Assembly: GCA_032162705.1 (NCBI GenBank)
Contig: JAVRON010000125.1
Span: 39,801 to 103,800, forward strand
Length of the DNA: 64,000 bases
From: QHXN01 sp032162705
Lineage (GTDB): Bacteria > Acidobacteriota > Blastocatellia > Pyrinomonadales > Pyrinomonadaceae
Direction: 5' to 3'
This document shows, in pieces, positions 33,645 through 42,281 of the stretch (positions are counted from its first letter, which is position 1; every line of letters starts with the position of its first letter). The position numbers and the translations under genes were made by a program. Under the pieces are notes generated by a model, which did no database searches, was not told where the DNA came from, and saw nothing but the letters and a program-made list of their open reading frames with translations.

Positions 33645-36600
33645 TCACTTGAGCAGCTCGCGAAAGACTTTCTGCGTCTCGGCTGAAGGCTCGACGCCAA
33701 GCTCTTTTCGCAGCATTCGCCTGAGCGTCTCGAACTGTTCGCGCACAGCGACGCGGTTCCCCTGGGCTGCGTGTGCGCGCATCAGATGGCAGTACACGTC
33801 CTCTCGGAAAGGGTCTTCGCGCAGGATGCGTTGCGCAAGCGTCTGCGCGCGCGACCAGTCTTCGGCCTTCTGTGCGGTCTGGGCGAGGACTTCGAGGAGC
33901 CGCAGGTATTGCTCGCGGTAGTAGGAACGCTGCTCCTCGGCCCACTCATCGTAGCTGCCCTGCATGAACTCGCCACGGTAGAGCGCGGCGGCCTCCTCGT
34001 AAGCCGCGACGAAAGTCTCCTGCTCGCGCGTGCGGCGCGCGGCGTCGCCTTCGGAGACGAGACGGTCGAACTCCTCCGTGTCGATGCGATAGGAGAACTC
34101 CGGGTTGAGTTGATAATCGCCGTCGCGGTAGAGCAGGAAGTTCTGCTTCAAGGGCTGATTGCTGTTGAGCGCCTTGCGTATGTGCGAGATGGTCGGGTGG
34201 AAGTTCTTCTCGACCGAGCCGAAGTCGGCCTCGCCCCAGAAGGTGTCGATGATCGTGTCCTTCGAGACGCGTCGATGACGGCGCGAGGCGATGAAGCAGA
34301 GTATGTCTCGCGCGCGCCGCGTGACCCACGCGTCGGCTGCAAACGTGCGTGCGGGGTCGCGGAAGATTTCCACCGTGCCGAGCATGCTGACGGACAGGTC
34401 TGCGAGCGGCGCTTGTTCGACACGCAGGGGCGCGTGGCGCGTGGCCGCGGACATCTGCGACGCAGCCGCCGCCGGAATCTGTTCGCGCAGGTCTGCCGGT
34501 AAAAGCTCGGCTGCCTCCGACGCGGCAAAGACCTGCGGATATTGCGCGACCCAGCCGCGCAGCCAATACTCGTAGTCGTATCGCACGGCGAGGTCGAGCG
34601 CCCGCCGCAGGTGCGCGAGCGTCGCGACCTCGTCGCCCGCCGCGTGCTCGCAGACGGCGAGCATCATGGCCGCGGGGGCTTCGTTGCAGTAGAGGCCGTG
34701 TGCGCGGAAGTGTTCGAGCGCCGGGGAGAGGTCTGTGCGCGCCTCCACGGTCTTGCCCTGCGCCAGAAGCACGCGAGCACGCGCGAGCACTGCGCGCTGC
34801 CGCCCTATCTCGTCGTGCTCGCGCAAGCTGACCAGACGGTCGAGCAGGATGCGCGCTTCCGAAAGCTCGCCCGCCTGAAGGGCGAGCAAGCCCCGCTCTT
34901 CGAGCAGCTCGGTGCGCGCCACGTCGATGCCCGCCTCGTCGTAGGTGCGCTCGGCGCGGTCGTAGTATTCGAGTGCGCGCGCGAGTTCGTGCCGCTCGCG
35001 ATAGAGGTTGCCGTAGAACTCGAAGAGTTCGCCGCGCAAGGCCGAGAGGTTAAAGAGCTGGCAGATTTCCATCGCGCGGTCGAGGTGCTGCTCGCTTGCC
35101 TGAAAGTCCCCGAGGTGCAGGTGGCAGCGCGCGATGTTGAGATGCGCGACCGCCTCCTGCGGCACGGGCGCAGAGCCTGTCGCCTCGTCGCGCAGCATGC
35201 GCCGGAGCCAGCGCAGCGCCTCGCCGAAGTCGCCGCGCAGGCCCGCGGGCGTGCCAAGATTGTGCGCGATGAGCCGCTCGTAGTAACGGTCGCCGCGCTC
35301 CTCAGCGTACTGGAGCGCGACGCGGAATTCACGCTCGGCTTCAGTCCACTGCCCCAGCGCGACGAGGCACAGGCCGCGCGTGTTGCCGCACTTCGCGCGC
35401 ACGAGCGAGCGCTCGCCGGAAAGCTCGGTTGCGCGGTCTAGATAGGAGAAGGCCGTCTCGCAGTCGCCGCGCCGTCGCGCAATGGTCGCGAGCGAGTGGA
35501 ACGCCTCGGCCTCTCCCTCGGAGTCGCCCTGCTCGTGCAGGAGCGAGGCGGCGCGGTTAAAGAGCGACTGCGCGAGGTCGTACTCGTCGCGGAGACGTGC
35601 GACCTCTGCGCGGTGCGCGAGCGCGCGCGGGTGTGCTTCGAGCGTCTGCACGGGAACGGCGTCGGCGAACGCGGCGAGCGAAGAGAGTGCTCCGGCGGAA
35701 ATCCAAGCGCCGCCGCGCTCGGCAATCGTGAGTGCGGCGCGGTCGAAGTCTTCGGCTGCGAGCAGGTGGTGCATGGCCTGCTCCCATTGCTCGCGCTCAA
35801 GAAAGAAGTCTGCGAGCCGCGCGTGCTCGGCGGCGACCGTCGCGCGCCCGACCTCTGCGCGAAAGCGTCGCTGGAGGAAGCCTCGAAAGAGCGGGTGCAG
35901 GCGATACTCCTCGCCGCGCCCGTCCGAGGCGAGCGAGATAAAGACGTTGCGGCGGACGAGCGTGCGCAAGGTCGTCGATGACTGTGGATAGAGTCGGTTG
36001 CACGCTTCAGGCTCGACGCGCTCAAGCAAAGAGACGCGCAGGAGAAGATGCTGCACCTCTTCCGACTCGTCTGCGAAGACCTCTTCGGCGAAATAGTCGA
36101 AGATGTCGCGCTCACTCTGCCGGAGGATTTCGACGAGGTCGGGCGGCGCAGTCGAGTCAGAAGCGACGCCGCTACGCGCGAGCGCCTGTCGCTGCGCGAC
36201 CTGATGGACGAGTTGGAGCGCGGTGATCCAGCCGTGCGTGCGCTCGCGGTATTCGACCAACTGCTCGGGCGTCAACTCAAGGTCAAAGACGCCGCGGAAA
36301 AGCTCGCGCGTCTCGTCGTCCGTGAAGAGAAGCTCCTGACGGTCGATGACGGCGAGGCTGGCCTGCGTCCGCATCCGCGCGAGTGCCAGCGGCGGCATGT
36401 CGCGCGAGATGATGACGACGTGCATGAGGTCTGGCAGGTATGCGAGCAGGCGATCAACGACGCGATGTACGGGAGTCTCGACACCGAGATGATGATAGTC
36501 GTCGAGGACGAGTATGAACTGCTGCTCGACGCGGTCGAGCACTTCGTTCAAGAGCACATCGACGGCTCGCTCGGGAGCCTGCGCCAGCTCCTTCGACGCC

Positions 36601-36977
36601 TCCTGCATGTAGGACATCGTGGCGTCGCCGAAGCCCGGCACGATCTGCTTGATGCCGTGCGTGATGTAGCCGAGGAAGACGAGCGCGTCGGAGTCGGCCT
36701 GGTCAAGCTGATACCAGACGAAGGGATGCGCGCCGGTGCGTATGAAGTCGGCGACGAGCGTGGTCTTGCCCGACCCGGCGGGCGCGGTGACGAGCGTGAC
36801 GGCGTGCGCGAGGTTCTGCTGCAAGCGCTCCACGAGGCGCGGGCGCGGCAGGAGCGCGGGCGCGGGGCGGGGCGGCAGAAGCTTCGTGCGCAGGAAGAAG
36901 GTCGGAAGCTGCCGCGACGGCCTCGGCGGCTGTGTGTCGTGGATGCTTCCTTCCTGTCTGTGCGGCACGTTGGACAT
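33645..36977 (-). CDS. MalT-like STAND ATPase transcription regulator with BTAD domain
   Basis: A 1110-residue regulator. Residues ~25-330 form a MalT-type STAND ATPase (FLRTKLLPPRPAPALLPRPRL; Walker A APAGSGKTTL at 65-74; Walker B FILVLDDYHHLG ~155). A long TPR-like superhelix spans ~390-830 (AFHSLATIARRRGDCETAFSYL). A winged helix of OmpR/SARP type follows at ~870-950 (RDILCFIASRRHRRVSKDTIIDTFW), then a bacterial transcriptional activation domain (BTAD, ~960-1110). ATP and an inducer would switch oligomerisation and DNA binding. The stretch upstream of the S8 protease gene on the same strand makes that gene a possible target. Start ATG 36977 has no clear Shine-Dalgarno. Confidence 0.9.
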   Translation of the reverse strand: MSNVPHRQEGSIHDTQPPRPSRQLPTFFLRTKLLPPRPAPALLPRPRLVERLQQNLAHAVTLVTAPAGSGKTTLVADFIRTGAHPFVWYQLDQADSDALVFLGYITHGIKQIVPGFGDATMSYMQEASKELAQAPERAVDVLLNEVLDRVEQQFILVLDDYHHLGVETPVHRVVDRLLAYLPDLMHVVIISRDMPPLALARMRTQASLAVIDRQELLFTDDETRELFRGVFDLELTPEQLVEYRERTHGWITALQLVHQVAQRQALARSGVASDSTAPPDLVEILRQSERDIFDYFAEEVFADESEEVQHLLLRVSLLERVEPEACNRLYPQSSTTLRTLVRRNVFISLASDGRGEEYRLHPLFRGFLQRRFRAEVGRATVAAEHARLADFFLEREQWEQAMHHLLAAEDFDRAALTIAERGGAWISAGALSSLAAFADAVPVQTLEAHPRALAHRAEVARLRDEYDLAQSLFNRAASLLHEQGDSEGEAEAFHSLATIARRRGDCETAFSYLDRATELSGERSLVRAKCGNTRGLCLVALGQWTEAEREFRVALQYAEERGDRYYERLIAHNLGTPAGLRGDFGEALRWLRRMLRDEATGSAPVPQEAVAHLNIARCHLHLGDFQASEQHLDRAMEICQLFNLSALRGELFEFYGNLYRERHELARALEYYDRAERTYDEAGIDVARTELLEERGLLALQAGELSEARILLDRLVSLREHDEIGRQRAVLARARVLLAQGKTVEARTDLSPALEHFRAHGLYCNEAPAAMMLAVCEHAAGDEVATLAHLRRALDLAVRYDYEYWLRGWVAQYPQVFAASEAAELLPADLREQIPAAAASQMSAATRHAPLRVEQAPLADLSVSMLGTVEIFRDPARTFAADAWVTRRARDILCFIASRRHRRVSKDTIIDTFWGEADFGSVEKNFHPTISHIRKALNSNQPLKQNFLLYRDGDYQLNPEFSYRIDTEEFDRLVSEGDAARRTREQETFVAAYEEAAALYRGEFMQGSYDEWAEEQRSYYREQYLRLLEVLAQTAQKAEDWSRAQTLAQRILREDPFREDVYCHLMRAHAAQGNRVAVREQFETLRRMLRKELGVEPSAETQKVFRELLK

Positions 36978-37181
36978 CGCTTTAGGGGAACCAGGCGCGG
37001 CTTCCGAAGATTACAGGAGCGTCGGTGCGTGCTCCGACCTCTGATTGATCTTGCGAATGCTTTTGAAATCCTTTAGCCGGGTGTGGTCGGGGAGTATAAC
37101 TCATCACCGCCGGAAGTCCCGACTTGATAAAGCGGGCCGCGTCGCACGAACCATTCCGTACGACGCGAAGGATGCGAGGAT

Positions 37182-37209
37182 AAAAAAATCCGAGGGCCGA
37201 AGCCCGCCG
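37182..37209 (-). terminator. intrinsic terminator after stand-alone ATPase gene
   Basis: On the minus strand, GGGC-TTCG-GCCC stem-loop (37194-37205) then TCGG and a run of seven T (37182-37188). The stop codon is at 37211-37213. Confidence 0.6.
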
Positions 37210-37210
37210 C

Positions 37211-38059
37211 TCAGGCCGTGCCCAGAGAAGATTTGCGCGAGCCTTTGACGAGCCGCAGCGAGAGCCGCCCCGTCGTCGTGCGTGTGCCGCGCGTCGAGGC
37301 CACGCGCTCGGCCTCGGCGGCGATGCCATTCGTGCGCGCGCGCGCGTCGAGTGTGGCCGCGCGGCCACGGGTTTCGACAAACGCGGCCTCGGCGCTTGCA
37401 GCCGACAGTCCGTAGCTGGCGAAGAGCCGCCGCGACTCGGCAAGCGTGAACGCCAGCACCGACTCGTCCAGCACGCACAGCGTCTGCTTTGAACGCATGC
37501 GCCAGAGCGGGGCGGGCGGCAGGCTCCGTCCCAGCAGGCACACATGCGCCTCGGGCGGCAGCAGCGGAAGCAAGCGACGGAAGAAAGGCACCACCCACTC
37601 GGCGTCGTAGACCAGATGCAGATCATCTATGACGACCAGCAGCGGCTCGTTCGACTCCAACATCTCGTAGACCAGATATTCGACCGCCAGCGGCACGTCG
37701 TCAACTGCGACGCGCGAGCCGAGGCGTTCGAGCGTCTTCTCGCCAAAGCCGGGACGCGTCGAAGCGATGCTCGCGCACAGATGACGGAGAAAGACCGGCA
37801 GCTCCGAGTCGGGCGCGTCGAGCTTGTACCACGCGACACGTCGTCCGCTGCGGCGCGCGAAGTCCGTGGCGAGCATCGTCTTGCCCGTGCCCGCGCGCCC
37901 GTGAATGATAGTTGAACTACAACCCTCCAGGCTCTCGCCGAGCAGCGCGAGCAGACGCTCGCGAGAGACGCGCGGCAACTCTAAGGGGGGCGTAATCTTT
38001 TCGGGGATGACCTGCACCATGTAGGTTCCTCTGAGTTTGCGAAGTGAGGCGTTCAACAT
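37211..38059 (-). CDS. stand-alone MalT-type ATPase domain
   Basis: A 282-residue protein matching only the N-terminal ATPase part of MalT/LuxR-type regulators: Walker A HGRAGTGKT at ~53-61, VAWYKLDAPDSELPVFLRHLC, Walker B LLVVIDDLHLV (~140), then FTLAESRRLFASYGLSAASAEA. It parallels residues ~45-300 of the neighbouring regulator at 33645 (same order VWYQLDQADSDALVFLGYI / IKQIVPGFG versus VAWYKLDAPDSEL / STRPGFGEKT). The tail is basic and low complexity, with no DNA-binding domain. ATG 38059 follows GGAGTAGAA; ATG 38020 (MVQVIPEK) also has AGAGGAAC. Either a truncated paralogue or a real partner or decoy of the full regulator. Confidence 0.75.
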   Translation of the reverse strand: MLNASLRKLRGTYMVQVIPEKITPPLELPRVSRERLLALLGESLEGCSSTIIHGRAGTGKTMLATDFARRSGRRVAWYKLDAPDSELPVFLRHLCASIASTRPGFGEKTLERLGSRVAVDDVPLAVEYLVYEMLESNEPLLVVIDDLHLVYDAEWVVPFFRRLLPLLPPEAHVCLLGRSLPPAPLWRMRSKQTLCVLDESVLAFTLAESRRLFASYGLSAASAEAAFVETRGRAATLDARARTNGIAAEAERVASTRGTRTTTGRLSLRLVKGSRKSSLGTA

Positions 38060-38273
38060 TTCTACTCCGGGGCAAAAGGTTCCTTCTCAAACGGGCGAGG
38101 CTGCCTAGGAAGCCTCTATGCTAAAACCATGTGAAGTGTACGGCGAGAGACTTGAGGAATTCTTGAGGCTAACGGAGGAGAGCCGCGGCGGGCAGCTAAG
38201 CTGTTACCTTCGTGCAGTTTAAGGGTTGAATTTCCAACGAGCGTTTTTAACCTCGGCGGGCGGCGTATAACCT

Positions 38274-39611
38274 TTAACGCATCTCCAATTTCATCCTCAC
38301 GCCGTCGCGCGGGCGGAGCGACATGGTGGGCAGAAGCTCGACCTTGTGTTCGGGCACGAGCCGGAGGCGGAAGCGTTGTGCGACCGTGGCGAGTATCAAC
38401 ACGGCCTCCATCGTCGCAAAGTAGTTGCCGATGCACTGGCGCGGGCCGCCGCCGAAGGGGAAGTATGCGTAACGGGGAAGGCGCGCGGCCTCCTCCTCGC
38501 CCCAGCGCTCGGGGCGGAAACGCTCTGGCTCCGTGTACCAGCGCGGGTCGCGTTGGACGACCCACTGGAAGGCGAAGATTTGCATGCCCTTCGGGATGCG
38601 GTATCCGCCCACCTCACACTCGCGCACGGCCTCGCGCCCGACGCCCCACAAGGGCGGGTACAGACGCATCGACTCCCTGATGACCCACTCCGCAAACTTC
38701 AGCCGCGGCATGTCCTCGGCCTTCGGCGCGCGTCCGCCCAAGACCTCTTCGAGTTCCGCCGCGAGCTTCTTCTCCACTTCCGGATTCTGAGCCAGCAAGT
38801 ACCAAGTCCAAGTGAGCGCGAGCGCGGTCGTCTCGTGCCCGGCGAGAAAGCTCGTCATCAACTCATCGCGCAGTTGCCGGTCTGTCATCTGACTTCCGTC
38901 CTCGTCCTGCGCGCGCAGAAGCATCGAGAGCAGGTCGCCCGTATCTTCACCCGACGCACGCCGCTCGGCGATGATGCGATAGACGAAGCCGTCGATCTTC
39001 CGCACGGCGCGGTTGAAGCGAAGATGTCCGGGCGTGGGCAGACGGTTATCCAGAATCCACTTGAGGGTCGCCTGCGAAGCGAACGGGTGAATAATGGTTC
39101 TGAGCGCCTCGCCCATCTCGCTCTGGCCCGACACGTCGGCGCTGAAGAGAGTTCGTGCCACGATTGATTGCGTGAGCAGCATCATCTCTTCGTGCGCGTC
39201 TCTGACTTCGCCGTCGCGCCAACGCGCGAGCATCTGTTCGGTGAAGGCGACCATCGTTTCACCGTATGCGTTCACGCGGTCGTGGTGGAAGGCGGGCTGT
39301 GAGAGACGGCGCTGCCTGCGCCAGAAGTCGCCCTCGCTCGTCACCAGCCCGTTGCCGACGAGCCGTTGGAAGAACGGCGAGCGCATCGGCATCGACTTGA
39401 TGAAATTCTTACTGCCCGTGGCGAGCACGTACTCGATGTGCTCCGGGTTGAAGAGAAAGTACGCGGGCACGTAGAGAAAGCGCGTCGACACTACGTCGCC
39501 GAACTCGCGCGCGCAACGCGTGACGAAGCCGAGCGCGTCGCGATTGAACTCGCGCATGTTGCCCATCACGCGCCCGCCCTTCGGGCCCTGGGGGAGGGCT
39601 GATGCGACCAT
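38274..39611 (-). CDS. cytochrome P450
   Basis: A 445-residue heme monooxygenase. I-helix AGHETTALALTW (~254-265) with the acid/Thr pair for O2 activation; K-helix ESMR (~310, ExxR); PERF motif PERFRPERW (~355-363); heme loop FPFGGGPRQCIGNYFA with the thiolate Cys at ~392. The opening GPKGGRVMGNMREFNRDALGFV resembles the fatty acid hydroxylase-like CYP102/CYP4-type soluble bacterial P450s. GGAGCAAAGGCG precedes ATG 39611. No ferredoxin or reductase gene is adjacent, so electron partners must lie elsewhere. Substrate unknown. Confidence 0.93.
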   Translation of the reverse strand: MVASALPQGPKGGRVMGNMREFNRDALGFVTRCAREFGDVVSTRFLYVPAYFLFNPEHIEYVLATGSKNFIKSMPMRSPFFQRLVGNGLVTSEGDFWRRQRRLSQPAFHHDRVNAYGETMVAFTEQMLARWRDGEVRDAHEEMMLLTQSIVARTLFSADVSGQSEMGEALRTIIHPFASQATLKWILDNRLPTPGHLRFNRAVRKIDGFVYRIIAERRASGEDTGDLLSMLLRAQDEDGSQMTDRQLRDELMTSFLAGHETTALALTWTWYLLAQNPEVEKKLAAELEEVLGGRAPKAEDMPRLKFAEWVIRESMRLYPPLWGVGREAVRECEVGGYRIPKGMQIFAFQWVVQRDPRWYTEPERFRPERWGEEEAARLPRYAYFPFGGGPRQCIGNYFATMEAVLILATVAQRFRLRLVPEHKVELLPTMSLRPRDGVRMKLEMR

Positions 39612-39653
39612 CGCCTTTGCTCCTATCTTTAGCGGTAACGCAGGAAGCGTCCG

Positions 39654-40565
39654 CTAAATCTCGATGAACCCCTCGCCCATAAAGTGACATTGCCCGCCGA
39701 CCTTGACTGCGTTGATGTTGCCGTCGCCGCTCTGCTCAATTCTAATCAGGATAAAGCTCGGGCGGCCCATCTCGATTCCCTGCTCGCTGACGATCTCTGC
39801 CGACGTGTCGCACGCGACCAGACGGTAGCGGACGAGATAACAGCCGAGCGGGCCGCTGGCTCCGCCGGTCGCAGGGTCTTCCGTGATGCCTATTCCCGGC
39901 GCGAACATGCGACTGTGGACGGTCGAGCCTTCGTGTTCGACCTCGCGTGTGAAGACGAAGACCTCGGGCGGCACGCCGTCCGGGGCGGCCTGCTCAATGA
40001 GGTCTGCGCGGGGACGTGCGCGGTGCGCGGCGTCGAGCGTGCGCAACGGCACGAAGAGAAAAGGCACGCCGCAGGAGACGACTTCCAACGGCAGCTCCGA
40101 GTCGATGTCTTCGGCGTCGAGCGAGAGCATCGCGGCGACGGCGCTCGCATCCGTCAGGCTCGGCCCGAACTTCGGGAGCGGCTGGCTCATCTCGGCGAAG
40201 ACAGGCTCGCCGTCCTTGAACTCGATTCTCACCGGCACGGGGCCGACGCCCTCTTCGAGCACGATGTTCGTCTCACGCGCATCACGCCGGATTAAATGCT
40301 CGCGCGCCAGCACAAAAGAGGTGCCGATGGTGGGGTGTCCCGCCATCGGAAGCTCTTGCCCCGGCGTAAAGATGCGCACGCGCCAGTCGTGTCGAGAGTC
40401 GTCAGGGGGCAGTACGAAGGTCGTCTCCGAGAGGTTGAACTCTTTGGCAATCGCCTGCATCGTCTCGGTCGAAAGCCCGCGCCCGTTCGTGCAGACGGCC
40501 AGAGGGTTTCCCCCAAACGCGCGGTCGGTGAACACGTCAACGAGATGGTAGTGGAGTCGTCTCAT
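39654..40565 (-). CDS. PhzF family isomerase-like protein
   Basis: A 303-residue protein of the PhzF/YddE (diaminopimelate epimerase-fold) family. Seen: YHLVDVFTDRAFGGNPLAVC at the start, NLSETTF (~44-50) with the family Glu47, RIFTPGQELPMAGHPTIG (~63-81), and near the end ITEDPATGGASGPLGCYL. In phenazine producers PhzF isomerises DHHA; most other members have no known reaction. No phenazine genes are here, so the name is by family only. GGAGG lies just before ATG 40565. It may be co-transcribed with the P450 (42 nt gap). Confidence 0.9.
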   Translation of the reverse strand: MRRLHYHLVDVFTDRAFGGNPLAVCTNGRGLSTETMQAIAKEFNLSETTFVLPPDDSRHDWRVRIFTPGQELPMAGHPTIGTSFVLAREHLIRRDARETNIVLEEGVGPVPVRIEFKDGEPVFAEMSQPLPKFGPSLTDASAVAAMLSLDAEDIDSELPLEVVSCGVPFLFVPLRTLDAAHRARPRADLIEQAAPDGVPPEVFVFTREVEHEGSTVHSRMFAPGIGITEDPATGGASGPLGCYLVRYRLVACDTSAEIVSEQGIEMGRPSFILIRIEQSGDGNINAVKVGGQCHFMGEGFIEI

Positions 40566-40574
40566 CTATCCTCC

Positions 40575-40682
40575 GAGTGATGATTGATAAGCGAGTGATA
40601 AGTGATGCGTGATAAGTGATAAGAAATAGCAAGAGCGACCTGGTTTCTTCTTATCACTTATCACTTATCACTCATCACTTAT
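40575..40682. repeat. inverted-repeat element, GTGATAA family (E10)
   Basis: Left arm 40575-40625 of GTGATGA/GTGATAA units, right arm ~40647-40682 complementary. It separates two minus-strand genes, adjoining the GGAGG of the PhzF gene and ending one base before the TAA of the next. Confidence 0.88.
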
Positions 40683-40683
40683 T

Positions 40684-41868
40684 TTATGAGTCGAGCGCGT
40701 GCGCGAAGTCTTTAATCAAATCCGGCTCGTCTTCGATGCCGACCGAGATACGCACGAGGCTGTCGCTTAAGCCTCTGGCGCGGAGCTGCTCGGCGGTCAT
40801 GTAGCCGCGCCACATGGCTGCGGGGTGGACGACGAGCGTCTCGTGACCGCCGAGGCTGGCGGCGTTGGTTGCGAGCCGTAAGCGCGAGATGAAGCGCTCG
40901 GCGGTCTCGTATCCGCCGCGTAGCTCCGCGCTCAGCATCCCCGTGAAGCCGGACATCTGCGCGTGCGCCAGCTCGAACTGCGGGTGCGATGCCAGCCCCG
41001 GATAATAGACGCGCTCGACCCGCGCGTGCATTTCGAGGAAGCGCGCGAGGGCGAGCGCGTTCGCGTTGTGCCGCTCGATGCGAAGGCCGAGGGTGCGCAG
41101 GCCGCGCAGCAGCAGCCAGCCGTCGAAGGGCGAAAGGATGGAGCCTGCCAGCAGCGAGAAGTGCCATGCGCGCTCGATGAATTCGCGCGAAGAGACGATG
41201 CAGCCGGCGGTCACGTCCGAGTGGCCGCCGAGATATTTGGTCGCGCTGTGGACGACTACGTCGATGCCGAACTCCAATGGGCGCTGGTTGACGGGCGTGG
41301 CGAAGGTGTTGTCAACCATCGTCGTGATACCGCGCCCGCGTGCGAGTTCGGAGACGGCGCGCAGGTCTGTGATCTGCATGAGCGGGTTCGTGGGCGACTC
41401 CGTGTAGATGACCTTCGTGTTTGGACGGATGGCTTCAGCGAATGCTTCCCTGTTTGTCTGATCGACGAGCGTGACCTCGACGCCGAAACGCCGGGGCATC
41501 TCCTCGAACAGAGTCATCGAGCCAGCGTAGTGGTTCGTCTGCGCGACGACGTGATCGCCCGTCTTGAGCGAGGACATGAGCGCAGTGAAGATCGCGCCCA
41601 TCCCCGAAGAAGTCAAAAGCGCTGCCTCGCCGCCTTCGAGCGCGACGATGGTGGCCTCGACCTCTTTGTGCGTCGGGTTGCCGTAGCGCGTGTAGAACTC
41701 GGCGGGGCGTGTGGCCGTCGCGATCTCCGCGAAGTGCTCGGACGAGTCGGCGCTAAACGTCGTCGTCTGCCAGATCGGCGGAGTGACGGCGTGCGTGCGG
41801 TTCTCGCCCTTGCCCGCGTGTATGGCGCGCGTCTGCACGCCGTCGCCTACAGGGTCGTCTCTGTCCAT
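40684..41868 (-). CDS. cystathionine gamma-synthase/lyase family PLP enzyme
   Basis: A 394-residue cytosolic PLP enzyme of the Cys/Met metabolism group (MetB/MetC/MegL). Seen: TRAIHAGKGENRTHAVTPPIW, FYTRYGNPTHKEVEATIVALEGGE, SSGMGAIFTALMSSLKTGDHVV, MVDNTFATPVNQRPLEFGID, and SATKYLGGHSDVTAGC with the Schiff-base Lys at ~209, then LATNAASLGGHETLVVHPA. Synthase, lyase or methionine gamma-lyase cannot be separated by eye. ATG 41868 (MDRDDPVGD) has AAGGA 9-10 nt upstream; the longer frame lacks family residues. Confidence 0.9.
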   Translation of the reverse strand: MDRDDPVGDGVQTRAIHAGKGENRTHAVTPPIWQTTTFSADSSEHFAEIATATRPAEFYTRYGNPTHKEVEATIVALEGGEAALLTSSGMGAIFTALMSSLKTGDHVVAQTNHYAGSMTLFEEMPRRFGVEVTLVDQTNREAFAEAIRPNTKVIYTESPTNPLMQITDLRAVSELARGRGITTMVDNTFATPVNQRPLEFGIDVVVHSATKYLGGHSDVTAGCIVSSREFIERAWHFSLLAGSILSPFDGWLLLRGLRTLGLRIERHNANALALARFLEMHARVERVYYPGLASHPQFELAHAQMSGFTGMLSAELRGGYETAERFISRLRLATNAASLGGHETLVVHPAAMWRGYMTAEQLRARGLSDSLVRISVGIEDEPDLIKDFAHALDS

Positions 41869-42281
41869 CCCGTCAAGTCCTTTCGGTTGCGGAAAATCTC
41901 TCGAAGAGTCGGCGCTTCGCGCTCGCGCTCGGCGTGTTCGTCCCGTCCGCAATGATAGCTTGAGTCCGCCGGAAGCGCATTTGCAGCACCGCACTAAGCG
42001 AAGAAATCCACCGCGATTTTCAACTTGAGTGCACCGCAACGTCTATTCACCGCAGAGGCGCTGAGGACGCGGAGGTGGCGCAGAGGGATGCCACTCTCTG
42101 CGAGTCTCGGCGAACTCCGCGCCTCTGCGGTGAACAGCCACACATTACATTCAAGTGGAAAGTGCTCCGGCAAAACAACTTTTTCAATCCGCCGTATTTT
42201 TTATGCCCGCCCACGCACTGTTCTCGCAGCAGAGGCTCCCCGACACATTTCGAGTCTTTGAGACAGCCTTCCGGAGTCAAA
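41869..42281. other. 413-nt divergent intergenic region
   Basis: Between the minus-strand PLP enzyme and plus-strand DUF4214 gene. Contains one inverted-repeat element (42048-42136), then an AT-rich stretch ~42170-42210 likely to hold a promoter for the gene at 42282. No gene seen. Confidence 0.5.
42048..42136. repeat. inverted-repeat element, CACCGCAGAGGCG family (E11)
   Basis: Left TCACCGCAGAGGCGC..., right ...GCGCCTCTGCGGTGA. Related in style to the CACAGAGA elements. The only one of the elements placed upstream of genes on both sides. Confidence 0.82.

Noticed and set aside
33421..33945. Upstream extension of the S8 protease frame
   Set aside because: It would run through the regulator gene's 3' end and hide the signal peptide; the start at 33420 explains the export signal.
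39654..40565. Phenazine biosynthesis cluster
   Set aside because: Only a PhzF-like gene is present; none of phzA-E or G are nearby.
42075..42281. Upstream extension of the DUF4214 frame
   Set aside because: It translates the inverted-repeat element; GGAG before 42282 and the signal peptide support the later start.
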